Shown: piece after piece, positions 26,296-38,800 of the stretch
Layout of the letters: the number at the start of each line of letters is the position of its first letter
Numbering within the stretch: position 1 is the first letter of the stretch
Assembly (NCBI GenBank): GCA_963989245.1
Contig: OZ022342.1
Span: 3,168,217-3,232,216, forward strand
DNA length: 64,000 nt
Reading direction: 5' to 3'
Source: Nansenia antarctica
Lineage: Eukaryota; Chordata; Actinopteri; Argentiniformes; Microstomatidae
Translations under genes and position numbers: made by a program
Notes under the pieces: generated by a model
The model's database searches: none
What the model saw: the letters and a program-made list of their open reading frames with translations, nothing else
What the model was told of the DNA's origin: nothing

Positions 26296-27270
26296 TAATA
26301 TTCTGCTCATATATTGATGTTTTTTGTCCTATGCACCAACCTCACCAAGTCAATTTCCTGTGCAAATATACTTATAATATCCTGTATTTGGTAGCCAAAT
26401 TAAATTCCGTTTCCGATTCTGATATTTGCCAAACGTGTTAACTGTTATGGGGAACATATTAACTCTCTCAAGAAATGTGCTCAAGCAATAAAGAAAATCT
26501 ATAATGAATAATATGAATTATGCGATGGGCAAAGTCGATCCATTGTTCACAATGTCTTTCACATGTGGCCATTCCAGAAGCCAGGACACCCTTTGTTGAT
26601 TTTCACAATGACACAACACAATGCATGAAAATACAGTATGAGCTATGGTTACAGTGATATATATAACGAATGTCATAACAGAGTCTTCCTATTCTGTTAT
26701 GCGAGGGAGGGGAGTCCCTGGTGTAATATAACCATCCCCCTTATCTTATTAGGAGTGTCAGCAGTGTCTTAATTGGTTTGCTGAGACCAAAGTCATAATC
26801 ATCCTTTGAAAACCTATTACAGGCCATTCCATCCAGCAGTGATTGTATATCGCAATGAGATGTGTTGACAAACATTACTAATAGTCAATGGTTGATTATG
26901 AAATCATTAGTCCTCGGAAATCTCATTATAAGTGGAATGTCACCCCGTAACGTGTTTATATTCATTTACTGCAAACCTCGAGGATGGTGAGGTGGAGGCC
27001 ATGAACTTCTCCTCTGCCAGGGCGGAATTATAATAAATAATTATAATGATAATAAATGGTGAAATAGGGAAAGGACGTCATAGGTCTTGCCTATGATTGG
27101 TTCGAATCGTAGGCGAGACTTAACATCGTATTATGATAATGTTCAACGACTCGTTTCATTTGAAGGAGTAGTTGACGCTACGTAGAGTGTTTGTTTTAGA
27201 GTAATATGTATCAACTTTTGAATTTCGCAAAAAAAAAAAAAATATCATCCATCTTACAATAGTGCGCTGG

Positions 27271-27555
27271 TTAACACGGTGACCCCTGTGAGTAAAAAAA
27301 AAATCTATCTTTGCACTCGATCAAATTTCAGGACCCTCCTTTCATGACTTTTCCTAGATATGTGCGTTCTACCACCCAGTATCCTTACATTTTCTAAATC
27401 ACTTCAGGATAAGGGTTAGAGTTAGGGTCAAAAAGAAGCGCCCTCTAGTGATCTCTGTGAGTAAATAGCAGATTTACATTCTAAAAACAGGGTCTATTTG
27501 ACCCCCGAGGCGGCTCTACTAGTAGGTAAAATAGGCACGGCTGTTGTAGTGTTAA
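27271..27555 (-). mobile_element. piggyBac-like MITE, inverted copy with a damaged left end
   Basis: TTAACACGG at left is a shortened terminus. The right end CGGCTGTTGTAGTGTTAA is nearly intact. Body motifs CAGGACCCTCCTTTCATGAC and CTACCACCCAGTATCC match the other copies. Confidence 0.65.
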
Positions 27556-27764
27556 ACTGCGTCACCAGAAGGCAAAACCGTTGATACAGACACAGTTTCG
27601 ACATCTCAAAACAAGACATCTTCCAACAGCTTATCTCAATATGATTCATATCAACCACTGCAGATATGTCTGACGCAGAGCTGAACTAGAAACACTAGAT
27701 TGATGGTATGAAGACATCCTCCACCCTGAACAAACTTTGGGTTATGGTAATGTTGATGTCGGAA

Positions 27765-27796
27765 GTTGAAGTCAGAAGTTTGTATACATACTGTAC
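27765..27796. mobile_element. Tc1-type terminal repeat remnant (Sleeping Beauty/salmonid-Tc1-like)
   Basis: GTTGAAGTCAGAAGTTTGTA closely resembles the GTTGAAGTCGGAAGTTTACA terminus remembered from salmonid Tc1 elements. No transposase is nearby. Confidence 0.45.
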
Positions 27797-28440
27797 ATGC
27801 TGCAGCCGGGGGCCATTGGCAATCTTAATGCTAGAAGAAGGAGGAGGAATGAATTTCTTCTTCTGTGTTGTGAATTTTTATTTCTCTTTTTTTTTTTTTC
27901 ACGTATCCCAGTTTGTGTATCCCTGTATCACAGTTCACATATGCTGAGAGGTTGAACCTGAATGCTTAATGTTTACCGTGGGGGCGGTGAGATGATCCTG
28001 GACCTAAAGCCAAATACATTTAAACTCACTTTCTCTCACAATTCCTGACATCCTAGTAAACATTCCCTGCCTCAGGTCAGTCAGGATCACAACTTTATTT
28101 CAAGAATGTGAAATGTCAGAACGGTAGTAGAGAGAATGATTTATTTCACTTTTGAAAACTGACAGTTTGTTGGTAGAATTTGATATTCCAGAACCTTTGG
28201 AATCTGGTTAGGTAGTACTGTATATTTCAAGCATCTCTTTGCCATTTGCCTGCCTTCCTAAAGAGCCTCAGGTCAGTCGATCTCTGGTGTGAAAACAACA
28301 CTTCTACATCACCTTGACATCCACATAGTTCTGTTTCAGTCGACATGGGTCGACACCTCACTATGGGATATGCATCCTTGCGTACCCTATTAGCTGAAAC
28401 CCTTTTCAATCAGACTTTGCATGTCTGACCCCGCCCCAGC

Positions 28441-28801
28441 CCAGCCGTGCCTTTTTTTACCTACTATAAGAGCCGCCTCGGGGGTCAAATGACCATAGTC
28501 TTTATAATGGGAAGCTGCTACTTACACACAAAGACCACTAGTTGGCGCGCGTGTAAATTAGCCTGCCCTCCTACACAGAAAAACTGCAAAATAGCTTCAT
28601 ACTAGCTTATCCTGATGTGATTTTGAAAATGTGAGGATACTGGGTGGTAGAACGCACATAGAACACATAATCTAGGAAAATTCATGAAAGGAGGGTCCTG
28701 AAATGTGATTGAGTGCAAGGATATAACTCAATATATAATATTAATATAACATTTTTACTCACATGGTTAAATGACCCCACCCACGGCTGTTCTAGTGTTA
28801 A
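28441..28801 (+). mobile_element. piggyBac-like MITE, left end truncated
   Basis: It shares TAAGAGCCGCCTCGGGGGTC, the ACTGGGTGGTAGAACGCACA body and the right end CACGGCTGTTCTAGTGTTAA with the other copies. The left CACTAGAAC is lost. Confidence 0.65.
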
Positions 28802-29779
28802 AGACACACCAGAGCACACAAGAGTACACCTGTACTCTAACTGGAGTGTGTAACTACAGTACTTACATCTCGCACACACCTCCCTGTCTTACCTTCAATT
28901 GTGGCGATTGAGACGTAAGTGAAGGTTTGTTGCTGACGGTTTGTCAGTCACCATTGTGCTCTGGCTTCTCCGCCGAGGGTGTGAGAGCCTCGGTTGCTAA
29001 GACAACTCGCGCGACACTCACAGACAACCACTAATTATTCTTTAATTGCCCGCCAGTTGTGTCCTCTTTAGGCAGCATTGTGGAAGGAATATGACATTGA
29101 TTGTGACAGGGTCATGGGCAGAATAATAACAGGGTGAGACAGGCTAAAGCAGGTTTCTTCAAATCACATTCCGTATCAAACTTTTTAGACTCTAGCAGAT
29201 GAGAAACTCATCAGGGAAGTTGTTTGAAGAAGTTGGAGAAGTTGGAGAAGTTGGTCGCTCAAACTATACTGCAAAGTTAGTCTCTCTCTCTGTGACAGAC
29301 TCAGAGCTCTCTCTCTGCATGTTCCATACTTCTGAGTCTGACAGACAGACATACCTTGTCTGACAGACATACCTTCAATGGTACTAAGCACTCAGAAGTG
29401 TCAGTCTGTTGATGTTCAAAATGAAATTCCTCACTGTCTTAGCATGAGATATCACAAGTGAGCACATAGCGTTCTTTTAATTAGAAACACCAAACATGTG
29501 TTTTCGACTGACTGTTGTGGAACCGATGCAGAGGCGGCAGGCACCATTGCTAAAGTAGAGCCAAGTTTTTCTCACTTGCATCAGGTTGACATGCTCACAA
29601 CATGCCTTAAATCCTCCTTTGATGTACCTGAATCTCCTACATACAATCGTAGGAAACCATAGAAACCAAAATCACAGTCTTATTTGGCCAGGGTTTCAAT
29701 AGCAAAACATTATTGTTTTGCAGTGCATAGCCACATGGTATTATCGGCTCCAAAATCTCTTAACAGCAATGCATGCCTG
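28802..29779. other. Unannotated intronic DNA
   Basis: Unique-looking, with two short direct duplications (GAAGTTGGAGAAGTTGGAGA and a CTGACAGACA repeat near 29340). No coding signal. Confidence 0.45.
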
Positions 29780-30367
29780 AGTATACAGGTATATCATGGA
29801 AAAGTTCATTATTTTTCGTGAAATATTTCAAGCCTTTTTTTTCTTTTAATGTTGACGATTACCGCTTACAGCTCATGAAAATCCCAAATCCAGTATCTCA
29901 AAATATTAGAACATTACATAAGACTTACATAAGAATGTATAATACAGAAATGTTGACCTTCTGAAAAGTATGTTCATTTATGCACTCCATACTTCACTTG
30001 GTCTGGGGGTTCCTTTGGCACGAATCACTGCATCAATGCGGCGTGGCATGGAGGCAATCAGCCTGTGGCACTGCTGAGGCGTTATGCAAGAGCCTGGTTG
30101 CTTTGATAGCGGCCTTCAGCTCGTCTGCATTGTTGGGTCGGTCTGGTGTCTCTCATCTTCCTCTTGACAATACCCTATAGATCCTCTGCTGGATTCGGGT
30201 CAGGCGAGTAGGCTGGCCAATCAAGCAGACGGAAGCATGAAGTTCTCTAAAAATCTCCTGGCAGACGGCTGCCGGTTGATAAAACACAGTGGACCAACAC
30301 CAGGAGATGAGATAGCACCCCGAGTCATCACTGGCCGTGGAAACTTCACACTGGACTTGAAGAAGGA
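29780..30367 (-). pseudogene. Tc1-family transposase relic, C-terminal part
   Basis: The minus strand encodes, across frameshifts, fragments of the Tc1 catalytic domain: a GPLCFIN-like piece, then DWPAYSPDPNPAEDL (the degraded SPDLNPIE motif), GIVKRKMRDTRP and QCHRLIASMPRRIDAVIRA. A typical AT-rich 3' end follows. The N-terminal DNA-binding half and the first catalytic Asp are absent. There are internal stops, so it is dead. Confidence 0.75.
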
Positions 30368-30775
30368 AGCAATTTACCATGAGAGGAAGGGGGTTGTGGA
30401 CTCATTTACCACTGGTGGAAACTGGTGGAAACCCTGTACAGTGGTAAATGAGTCCACAACCCCCGCCCTCGAATGGTAAATTGCTTTTCTACAACAGCTA
30501 CCACATAACCTAAAACATAAATGCACAATTTTAACATTAAACTCATTTATTTACAGTCATTAATCGTTTCAGAATACATATATCCTTCCGCCACAGAATA
30601 CAGTCCCATAAACAAGATCAACCATTGCATTGTAGGTCAGCACAGGTGTTCTTAATCAGATTGATTGGGAGGCGCATTGATACTGCAAATGCGGTCTGAA
30701 CTGAAGGTTGTTGGGGGTATTTACCACTGTTGCTAGCCAATCAGAATCCAGTATCCAAACATGCTGTTGTAGAAA
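30368..30775. mobile_element. Interspersed repeat with a 5' hairpin, copy 1
   Basis: It begins AGCAATTTACCATGAGAGGA and forms a ~115-base hairpin (GTTGTGGACTCATTTACCAC against GTGGTAAATGAGTCCACAAC). A body with CATATATCCTTCCGCCACA follows, ending CAGAATCCAGTATCCAAACA. A second copy lies at 46624. The family is not identified. It sits against a Tc1 relic. Confidence 0.65.
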
Positions 30776-31149
30776 CTTGGAGTCTGTGCCTCTCTCTCTC
30801 TACTCTTCCTCCAGACTCTGGGAGAAACCTTGATTTCCAAATGAACTCAATTTCGCCAGGGGGGCCAGAGATGGCAGATTTCCGATAAACCCTTTAATAT
30901 GCAATGAGAAAAAGTAAAACTGCTATCTTGGCAGGTTCGGTTGTCTGCATAACACTAGTCATACCAATTGGACGTCCACGTGGGCAATTTGACACTATAA
31001 TAAAACAACTGCGATTGTGAAACCCATGTACACCTCCATCCCTGACTTTTCCAAAATGTCTATGTCTTCAACATAATAGCGTTGTTACAACTTCAAAACC
31101 ACAGAAAAAAACATCATTTTCATAACTACCAACAACTTGTTTTGATAGC

Positions 31150-31540
31150 CAACGTCTCTGTTACGGTCAGAACTGAGGAACCCAAGCGCAGAACACAGAG
31201 CCAGGACACGTGTCATAGAAGTAATAGAGAGAACGTGGTGAAACAGAAATACTTTGATACTTTGACCTATCGAATACACAGAGAACTAAGTGTGGCTAAG
31301 CAGCCGAGAGCGAGGCGGACTTGGAACGACAAACAACAATCTGGAGATGAACGGTTGGGAAGCCAGGGTTTATACACTGTGAGATGATGAGGAGGTGGAC
31401 CACAGGTGGACATGTTGACAGGTGGAGCTGATGGACCACAGGTGGAGATGATGAGATGATGGTGTGTAGGCTGAGGTGTGGGAAGTGAGCAGATGGAGAT
31501 GATGAAGAGACAGGCTAGCAGGAGTCTGGCCTGTGGAATT
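31150..31540 (-). mobile_element. Possible LTR-like remnant
   Basis: TGTTACGGTCAGAACTGAGG, then ACCCAAGCGCAGAACACAGA and a GATGATGAGGTGGA-type minisatellite-like run. The opening resembles the inverted end of the class at 62300-63420. Tentative. Confidence 0.25.
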
Positions 31541-31544
31541 ACTT

Positions 31545-31885
31545 TACATGAATAATAATAATAATAACTTGGTTTTATATAGCGCCCAAGGACGCTTTAC
31601 AGAATGTACAGACAGAAAGTCAGACAGACACAACAGAGAAAACACAGAGACAGCGACAGTGACAAAACTAGACTAGGGGGCCAAAGACCTTGGTGAACAG
31701 ATGAGTTTTGAGGGCTGATTTGAAGGTTAGGTCCAGGGTGGGGGCGTTGCGGATCGCTGTGGGGAGAGAGTTCCAGAGGGTGGGAGCTGCCACGCTGAAA
31801 GCTCTGCCCCCGAAGGTCCGTAGGTTGGTGCGGGGGGTGGAGAGCAGACCCATGTCTGAGGACCGCAGGTGCTCTTTCTAAAGGC
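31545..31885 (-). pseudogene. LINE 3' end with the last ORF codons
   Basis: On minus: LRTFGGRAFSVAAPTLWNSL, PTAIRNAPTL and FKSALKTHLFTKVF, the usual C-terminus of L2/CR1-type LINE polyproteins. The 3' end reads GTAAAGCGTCCTTGGGCGCT then ATATAA and an (ATT)n tail. The terminal motif strongly resembles the tail of SINE family A. Confidence 0.7.
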
Positions 31886-32747
31886 TTTATACATTTATAA
31901 CCAACTGTTTGTTATCCTTTATGAATGAATTAACAAACATTTAACTTTTCAATTTCGTCGAAATTGTTCAAAAGCCTTAGTGCGAGCTCACTATTTGGCA
32001 AGCACCAAGCAGTGTTCCAGCAGTAACTAATGAGTTATCAGGGGTATAAATAAAAAGATCGAATGATCAAATGTTTCAGCTACCGTAAAAACTTCCAACA
32101 AGTGCTGAGTCATCAACAAATGCCTGTCTCTAATAATAGCCTGGCCAGTAATGATGTATCTGAAGCAAATAAGCACTGGTGTCAATCAAACTCTTGGTGA
32201 AAATACATTGTTGCATGAGTCAAGCATTGGTTGTTAGCGACCATTGCAACACGAGGCTTCCGGTTGATTCTACAGTCTAACCAGGTGTGAGCCGTGATTA
32301 GAGCAAGCGTCCAGGCGATTAAAAAATATTTTACGGTAATAAATCATTTATAACCCCTTTATAAAGGGCATGTTATCGTATAGTTTTACCCAATTGTGTT
32401 ATATTACATGGATATCATATGCTAATCTAGAAGTACAGGTCTTGACCATTTTTCCTTCACAGTCTGCATATGACATCTCTCTGGTATGTAAAAGCGGGAA
32501 TTATCTCAGGTTAACCTTGCCATCACTCACCCGATCATTTCCCGGCAAACCATGAAATGGTTAATGGCCCAAAACTCGCCATTTATTCCCCTCGATCTGC
32601 ATAAAGTAGATATGCATAATGAAAATGTTCAATTACCTGTGCTTCCAGCTCCCATGGCCCCCCATGTTAATGGTAAGAGCAAAAAAGCTGATTGTCTCCA
32701 GCCCCACTACCTTGTCAGCAACAGTACCCTCAGTAGCAGGATGTAGC

Positions 32748-32780
<33 letters not shown>

Positions 32781-32800
32781 CAGAGAGAGGGAGAGAGACC

Positions 32801-32847
<47 letters not shown>

Positions 32848-32896
32848 CAGAGAGAGAGAGACAGAGAGAGGGAGAGAGACCAGAGAGAGAGAGACC

Positions 32897-32941
<45 letters not shown>

Positions 32942-32943
32942 CC

Positions 32944-32974
<31 letters not shown>

Positions 32975-33101
32975 GACAGAGAGAGAGAGAGAGACCAGAG
33001 AGAGAGAGAGAGAGAGAGAGGGGGAGAGAGAGAGAGAGAGACACACACAGAGAGAGAGAGAGACAGAGAGAGAGAGAGAGACACAGAGAGAGAGAGAGGG
33101 G

Positions 33102-33135
<34 letters not shown>

Positions 33136-33484
33136 GAGAGAGACACAGAGAGAGAGAGGGGGAGAGAGAGAGGGAGGGAGAGAGAGAGAGAGAGAGACAC
33201 AGAGAGAGAGAGAGGGGGAGAGAAACACAGAGAGAGAGAGGGGGAGAGAGAGATAGAGAGGGAGAGAGAGAGAGGGGGAGAGAGAGAGAGAGAGAGACCA
33301 GAGAGAGAGAGACAGAGAGAGAGAGAGAGACACAGAGAGAGAGAGAGAGAGAGAGAGGGGGAGAGAGAGATAGAGAGGGAGAGAGAGAGGGGGAGAGAGA
33401 GATAGAGAGGGAGAGAGAGAGGGGGGGAGAGAGAGAGAGAGACACAGAGAGAGAGAGAGACAGAGAGAGAGAGAGAGACACAGA

Positions 33485-33518
<34 letters not shown>

Positions 33519-33574
33519 TAGAGAGGGAGAGAGAGAGAGGGGGAGAGAGAGAGAGGGGGGGAGAGACACACAGA

Positions 33575-33608
<34 letters not shown>

Positions 33609-33646
33609 CACACAGAGAGAGAGAGAGACACAGAGAGAGAGACAGG

Positions 33647-33682
<36 letters not shown>
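32748..33682. repeat. Long (GA)n polypurine tract
   Basis: About 935 bases, mostly GA with GACA, GACCA and GGGG interruptions. It is the longest near-pure purine tract in the window. Apparent Ser/Leu and Arg/Glu frames are artefacts. Confidence 0.96.
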
Positions 33683-33684
<2 letters not shown>

Positions 33685-34009
33685 AGGGCTTTGGGAAGGT
33701 AATGAGATCATGTGTATGCAGAGTTATTGCTGCATGTGACATTTCACCACTGATTGGGACGTTGTTATCTCCCAATTTAAGGTGCCTCTCCTCCGCTTCA
33801 GACGCGCAGAAACACACACACGCTCGTGGGATATAAGTGAGGAATCACTGCATCCAGCACCCAACTCAGGACAGCTGAAGCCCAAGACTCTGGTGAACGT
33901 AATGATGTCTCTCACCAGAACAGGGTTTCAGGTTGTTCCTGCATTGCTGGTGTCTGGGGTAATTGTCCCCGGTGATAAAATCGGGGAAGGGTCTGGATAT
34001 GTCTGGATA

Positions 34010-34263
34010 GGGGCGGCTGTGTCTCAGGAGGTAGAGGTTGGCAAATCGGCGGTTCGAGCCCCGGCTGGCCACATGTCGAAGTGTCCTTGGGCAAGACACT
34101 GAACTCCAAATTGCTCCCAATGAGCGGGGCCGGCCGGCGCCTTGCATGGTAGCTTGCCTACCTCGCCATCGGTGTGTGAATGTGTGTGTGTGAACGGGTG
34201 AATGAGAGGCCGTTGCAAAGCAGCTTTGGAATAAGGTGCTATGTAAGTCAGTCCATTTACCAT
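34010..34263 (+). mobile_element. SINE family A, + copy
   Basis: It starts GGGGCGGCTGTGTCTCAGGA. A ~20-base deletion after the A box removes GCGTCTAATGATCGCAAG. The B box GGTTCGAGCCCCGG, body and AGTCCATTTACC end are present. Confidence 0.85.
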
Positions 34264-34647
34264 GTATGTCTCCGTCTGTTCGTATGTAACACACGATATC
34301 TCAGACACCACAGGGATGGTTTTGATGATGAAGATTTGGTAAACGAGGCGGCTTGCCTCAGAGATCTGGCCTTTACTAAAACTCACTGATTGGCCCAAGG
34401 AACAGCGGTGCCGAGGTAAACAACGTAACTTCCAAAATAACATTGATATAGGGTTGCTATAGTAACTGGAATTCCAAACATTGAACCAGCATATCTCCTG
34501 TCCCGTTTCAGCTATAGGTCAGGGGAATTGTGGTACATATTTGAGCAACACGTTTCTAATAAGGAACCCGTTATATTTTCTTCTAAACAGACTTTTTAAC
34601 AAGCATATCTCATGCCCTGTTTGAGTTAGTCATGTTGGTTTGGACAT

Positions 34648-34676
34648 ACAGTGCCTTGCATAAGTAATGGCACAGT
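34648..34676 (+). mobile_element. Tc1-type terminal repeat remnant
   Basis: TACAGTGCCTTGCATAAGTA is a recognisable fish Tc1 terminus (TACAGTGCCTTGC). No coding remnant follows in the next kilobase. Confidence 0.45.
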
Positions 34677-35464
34677 GAAACATGTTTTTCTTTTATCTAT
34701 TCTCTTTATCTTTACTATGAGGTTAAAGAAGAGATTAACAGAGCATGTCTTTGATGGTATTTGTGTATATAATTATTGTTTTCACCATTTGTGACATGTT
34801 CTATAATTTCCAGTCACATATCACTGGCCAAATTAGCATATTCTTAAAAAAAAAAACTTTCATGGGCTGCTTTGTGATTTCAACAGATTTAACATGAACC
34901 CAGGTCTTCTATTTATTTCACTTCATTTTAATGGCTAAATCATAATTTATATATACTTTTCATACGCTTCAATGAGCTTTCAGTGTGTGTTTCAGCTCCT
35001 TATAACTGCACCAACCCACCTCTGGAGAAACATGTTGTACATAAGAATCAACTTGACATTCACTTAAGCAGTGTTGAGAACTTCAAAAACATGTTGCGAT
35101 TCAAAGCGTGTTGCAATTAATGTTTCATGAGCCTGTGTATCTTTATCAGATTAATGAGGTACTATATGAGTGGGAATGGAGCTTGGGGAGGCAGTTTAGA
35201 GATCTTAGGGCAACATGGAGGTAATGTCAATGACATGTATTGATTCTCAAGTATTTAAGCATTTGCAGTGGGGGGAAATTATTTATTCAAGAACTATTTT
35301 GCTGTGTGGTTTTATCGAGTTAATAAACATACCCATGTGTGGTCTAAATTGAATGTGAATAGCCTCAATGGAAATGTGTTGATTTTTTTTTTTTTTAGAT
35401 ATGTGTTGAATACGTATTTCCGTTTTCACTTTGTATGTGTAGCTAGTACTGTATGCAGCTATTC

Positions 35465-35713
35465 GTGAGCTTAGAATGATAAGGTTCTATCTCCGTTTAG
35501 GGCAGTTCAGGGATATTGAGCGTCAAAGTTTGTACATTCCATTATGTTCTGTGAGATGGAACCTTTGTATTTTATTCATTACTAACTCAAAAATGTCAAC
35601 ATTTTAAAAATAACACCACACAGGCATTAATAAACACCTAATGGATCAGATTATGTAAAAAAAACTACATTTTGACCCAAAATGGAGATAGAACCTTATA
35701 ATTCTAACGTCAC
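35465..35713 (+). mobile_element. MITE with ~34-bp TIRs, ending 44 bases before an IgLON exon
   Basis: The left end GTGAGCTTAGAATGATAAGG (then TTCTATCTCC) is mirrored by the right end GGAGATAGAACCTTATAATT (then CTAACGTCAC). It is 249 bp and noncoding. Close copies are at 21605 and 44458. No superfamily can be assigned with confidence. Confidence 0.75.
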
Positions 35714-35757
35714 GTATTTTAAAAGCAGATGTGTGTTTGTGTTTTGTTCTGTCTCAG

Positions 35758-35892
35758 GCCACAGGTTTGTGAAAGAGGGGGAGCACGTCGAGATGTCAGG
35801 CATCACCAAGGAGCAGTCGGGGTCGTATGAGTGCATCTCCTCCAACGACATCTCCGCCCCCGACGTCAGGACTGTGCAAGTCACCGTCAACT
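35758..35892 (+). CDS. IgLON exon: C-terminal half of Ig domain 2
   Basis: This 135-nt exon starts and ends in phase 1. It encodes HRFVKEGEHVEMSGI, then TKEQSGSYECISSND and VRTVQVTVN. The Cys in SYEC is the second cysteine of the Ig2 disulfide; its partner is in the missing upstream exon. The acceptor is a T/G-rich tract ending GTCTCAG at 35757, and the donor is GTAAGC at 35893. The start is fixed by the acceptor, not by an ATG. A MITE ends 44 bases upstream. Confidence 0.92.
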
Positions 35893-38800
35893 GTAAGCAT
35901 CGACGTCAGCGACAACAGCATGTTATATTCCTGTGTTCAAACACAGACAAATGGTTCCAATGTCTGTTGATACAGATAGTTTGAATTCCTCAATCTCATC
36001 AAATTAACACTAGAACAGCTGTGCCTATGTTACCTACTATAAGAGCCAATATAAATCAAATGGAATATGGTCAAATGACCATAGTCTTTACAATGGAGAG
36101 ATGCTTTTTACACACAACGACCACTAGTTGGCTGTCTTGTAAATTAGCCTGCTTCCTACACAGAAAAACAGCAAAATAGCATCATACTAGCTTATCCTGA
36201 TGGGATTTAGAAAATGTAAGGATACTGGGTGGTAGAACGCACATATCTAGGAAAAGTCATGAAAGGAGGGTCCTGAAATTTGATTGAGTGCAAAGATATA
36301 TTAAAAATAAATACTTACAGTATTGTCAAATGACCCCACCCATGGCTGTTCTAGTGTTAAACTGCCATGTATGTGTTGGGAAGCCCCCCTGAGAAAGACA
36401 CCTTGTGTCTCTCTTTTTGGGGTGATTACCACAGAATTCCAAGTGTTTTTGAGTAAACTGTCAACATGGAAGACATATCTAAGAGCAAGTGTCAACATTG
36501 TGAACCAACCCTTTAACAAACATTGATGTTGGGGTCTCTCAGGGAGCTAAAAAGTGCCTGTGGTTTACAGCGTTAACATAATTGTTATCACTGTTAGGAA
36601 ATGGATACATGTCAAACTCATACAATCTGTTTGATGTGACACATCCCACAGATGCTCCCTTCATTTCCAAGGCAAAGAGTACGGATACCCCAGTGGGACA
36701 AAAAGGAGTCCTCCAATGTGAGGCGTCTGCAGTCCCCGTGGCAGATTTCGAGTGGTACAAAGAGGACCGCAGGTAAGACCCTTAACGCACATAACTACCT
36801 TAACTGTACATATCTACCTTAACTGTACATGGCTACTGTAACTGTACATGGCTACCTTAACTGTACATAGCTAGCTTAACTGTACATATCTACCTTAACT
36901 GTACATAGCTACCTTAACTGTACATATCTACCTTAACTGTACATATCTACCTTAACTGTACATAGCTACCTTAACTGTACATATCTACCTTAACTGTACA
37001 TATCTACCTTAACTGTACATAGCTACCTTAACTGTACATATCTACCTTAACTGTACATAGCTACCTTAACTGTACATATCTACCTTAACTGTACATATCT
37101 ACCATAACTGTACATGGCTACCATAACTGTACATATCTACCTTAACTGTACATATCTACCTTAACTGTACATAGCTACCTTAACTGTACATATCTACCAT
37201 AACTGTACATGGCTACCATAACTGTACATAGCTACCTTAACTGTACATAGCTACCTTAACTGTACATATCTACCTTAACTGTACATAGCTACCTTAACTG
37301 TACATAGCTACCATAACTGTACATGGCTACCATAACTGTACATATCTACCGTAACTGTATATATCTACCTTAACTGTACATATCTACCATAACTGTACAT
37401 AACTACCGTAACTGTATATATCTACCTTAACTCTACATATCTACCTTAACTGTACATATCTACCATAACTGTACATATCTACCTTAACTGTACATACTGT
37501 ATCTACCTTAACTGTACATATCTACCTTAACTGTACAGAGCTACCTTAACTGTACATATCTACCTTAACTGTACATGGCTACCTTAACTGTACATATCTA
37601 CCGTAACTGTATATCTACCTTAACTGTACATGGCTACCTTAACTGTACATATTGTATCTACCTTAACTGTACATAGCTACCTTAACTGTACATAGCTATC
37701 TTAACTGTACATAGCTACCTTAACTGTACATATCTACCTTAACTGTACATGGCTACCTTAACTGTAGAAGCCCTGGGCCTTCATTTCTAACCGAAGTATC
37801 TCATTACTAGCATCATTACTAGCATCATTACTAACCTCATTATTAACCAAAGTACCTCATTACCAACCAAAGTAATTTAGTTAGTAGGTATTTGTCATGG
37901 TGACAACAGATTACACTTCACTGCCCTAGTGGAATGCTTGATGAATATTCTCTGCTACATTTTCTCTTTTTATTTTGGGTCACACACTGGGTATGGGCAT
38001 GGAAATGAGGACATTTTAAGGCGTCATCATAAAGGCGCGTGTGTGTAGAATGCTAAATGTTCTGGGTAGTTCCGTCAGAGGGTCACAACTTGCTCCTTTA
38101 ATTTCTCCTCAATTTCCACCAGCTCTGGGTCGTGATCCCTGCAATCGCTCAGATCAATAAATGTGCACAAACGCATCAGTCGCTCGGTTGATTCGTTGTC
38201 ACACTTTGATTCTCTAATCGTGACTGTCTGTATTCCTTTCTATCAAACTCGATGTCAGCTTCGCGCCGCTCGACGGCCAAAATGTGATGAGGCACAGTGC
38301 ATGAGGCAGAGGGGGACGTGAGGACATTGTGACATCATAATCCTCTCCAGACAGAAATGTCAGTGAACTCACTTGACTGGCTTTAGGGCTTCATTGATAG
38401 CTTCTGGAATATTAACATCTTGCCGTATCAGAGAGGGTTGAGCATGACGGTCATTGGTCAGCTCAAGTCGGATCGGGACTTGCTGCCCCAGAAATCTATT
38501 TTCTGTTTATTTTCTGTTTATTTTCTGTTTTTCTTTCTGCAACATCACTTGTGGAGTGTGTTGGAGCCAAAACACTGTTATGTTGTTATTTATAAAAAAC
38601 CTCCCTTTCTGAGTGGTAGTTTCGATCTAAGACATGACAAATACAAACGTTTCCTTTGAAAGTGGGTCCGATCCAACGTGAGGACGTAAGATGGAATATG
38701 AGGAAGGGATTTCTTCTTTTTGAGTTACTGTACATCAGTTCAGACACGTGGGGCGGTTGTGTCTCAGGAGGTAGAGCTGCTGTCTAATGATCGCAAGGTC

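Larger units (their letters stand above)
24471..27270. other. Mostly unannotated intronic DNA
   Basis: Apart from the CA and poly(G) tracts nothing is recognised. A short frame opening MDIFPQITFELNCEWSSEED lies near 25276 and stops after ~40 codons; it could be the start of a dead transposase, but this is not supported. Confidence 0.35.

Noticed and set aside
32633..33817. Ser/Leu-rich frame of almost 400 codons on minus and Arg/Glu frame on plus
   Set aside because: Both are translations of the GA/TC tract. Dinucleotide repeats without stops stay open in every frame.
35682..35757. An ATG start for the first IgLON exon at 35682
   Set aside because: The sequence before 35758 is MITE end plus a T-rich acceptor tract. 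Family structure requires an upstream Ig2 exon, so this is an internal exon.
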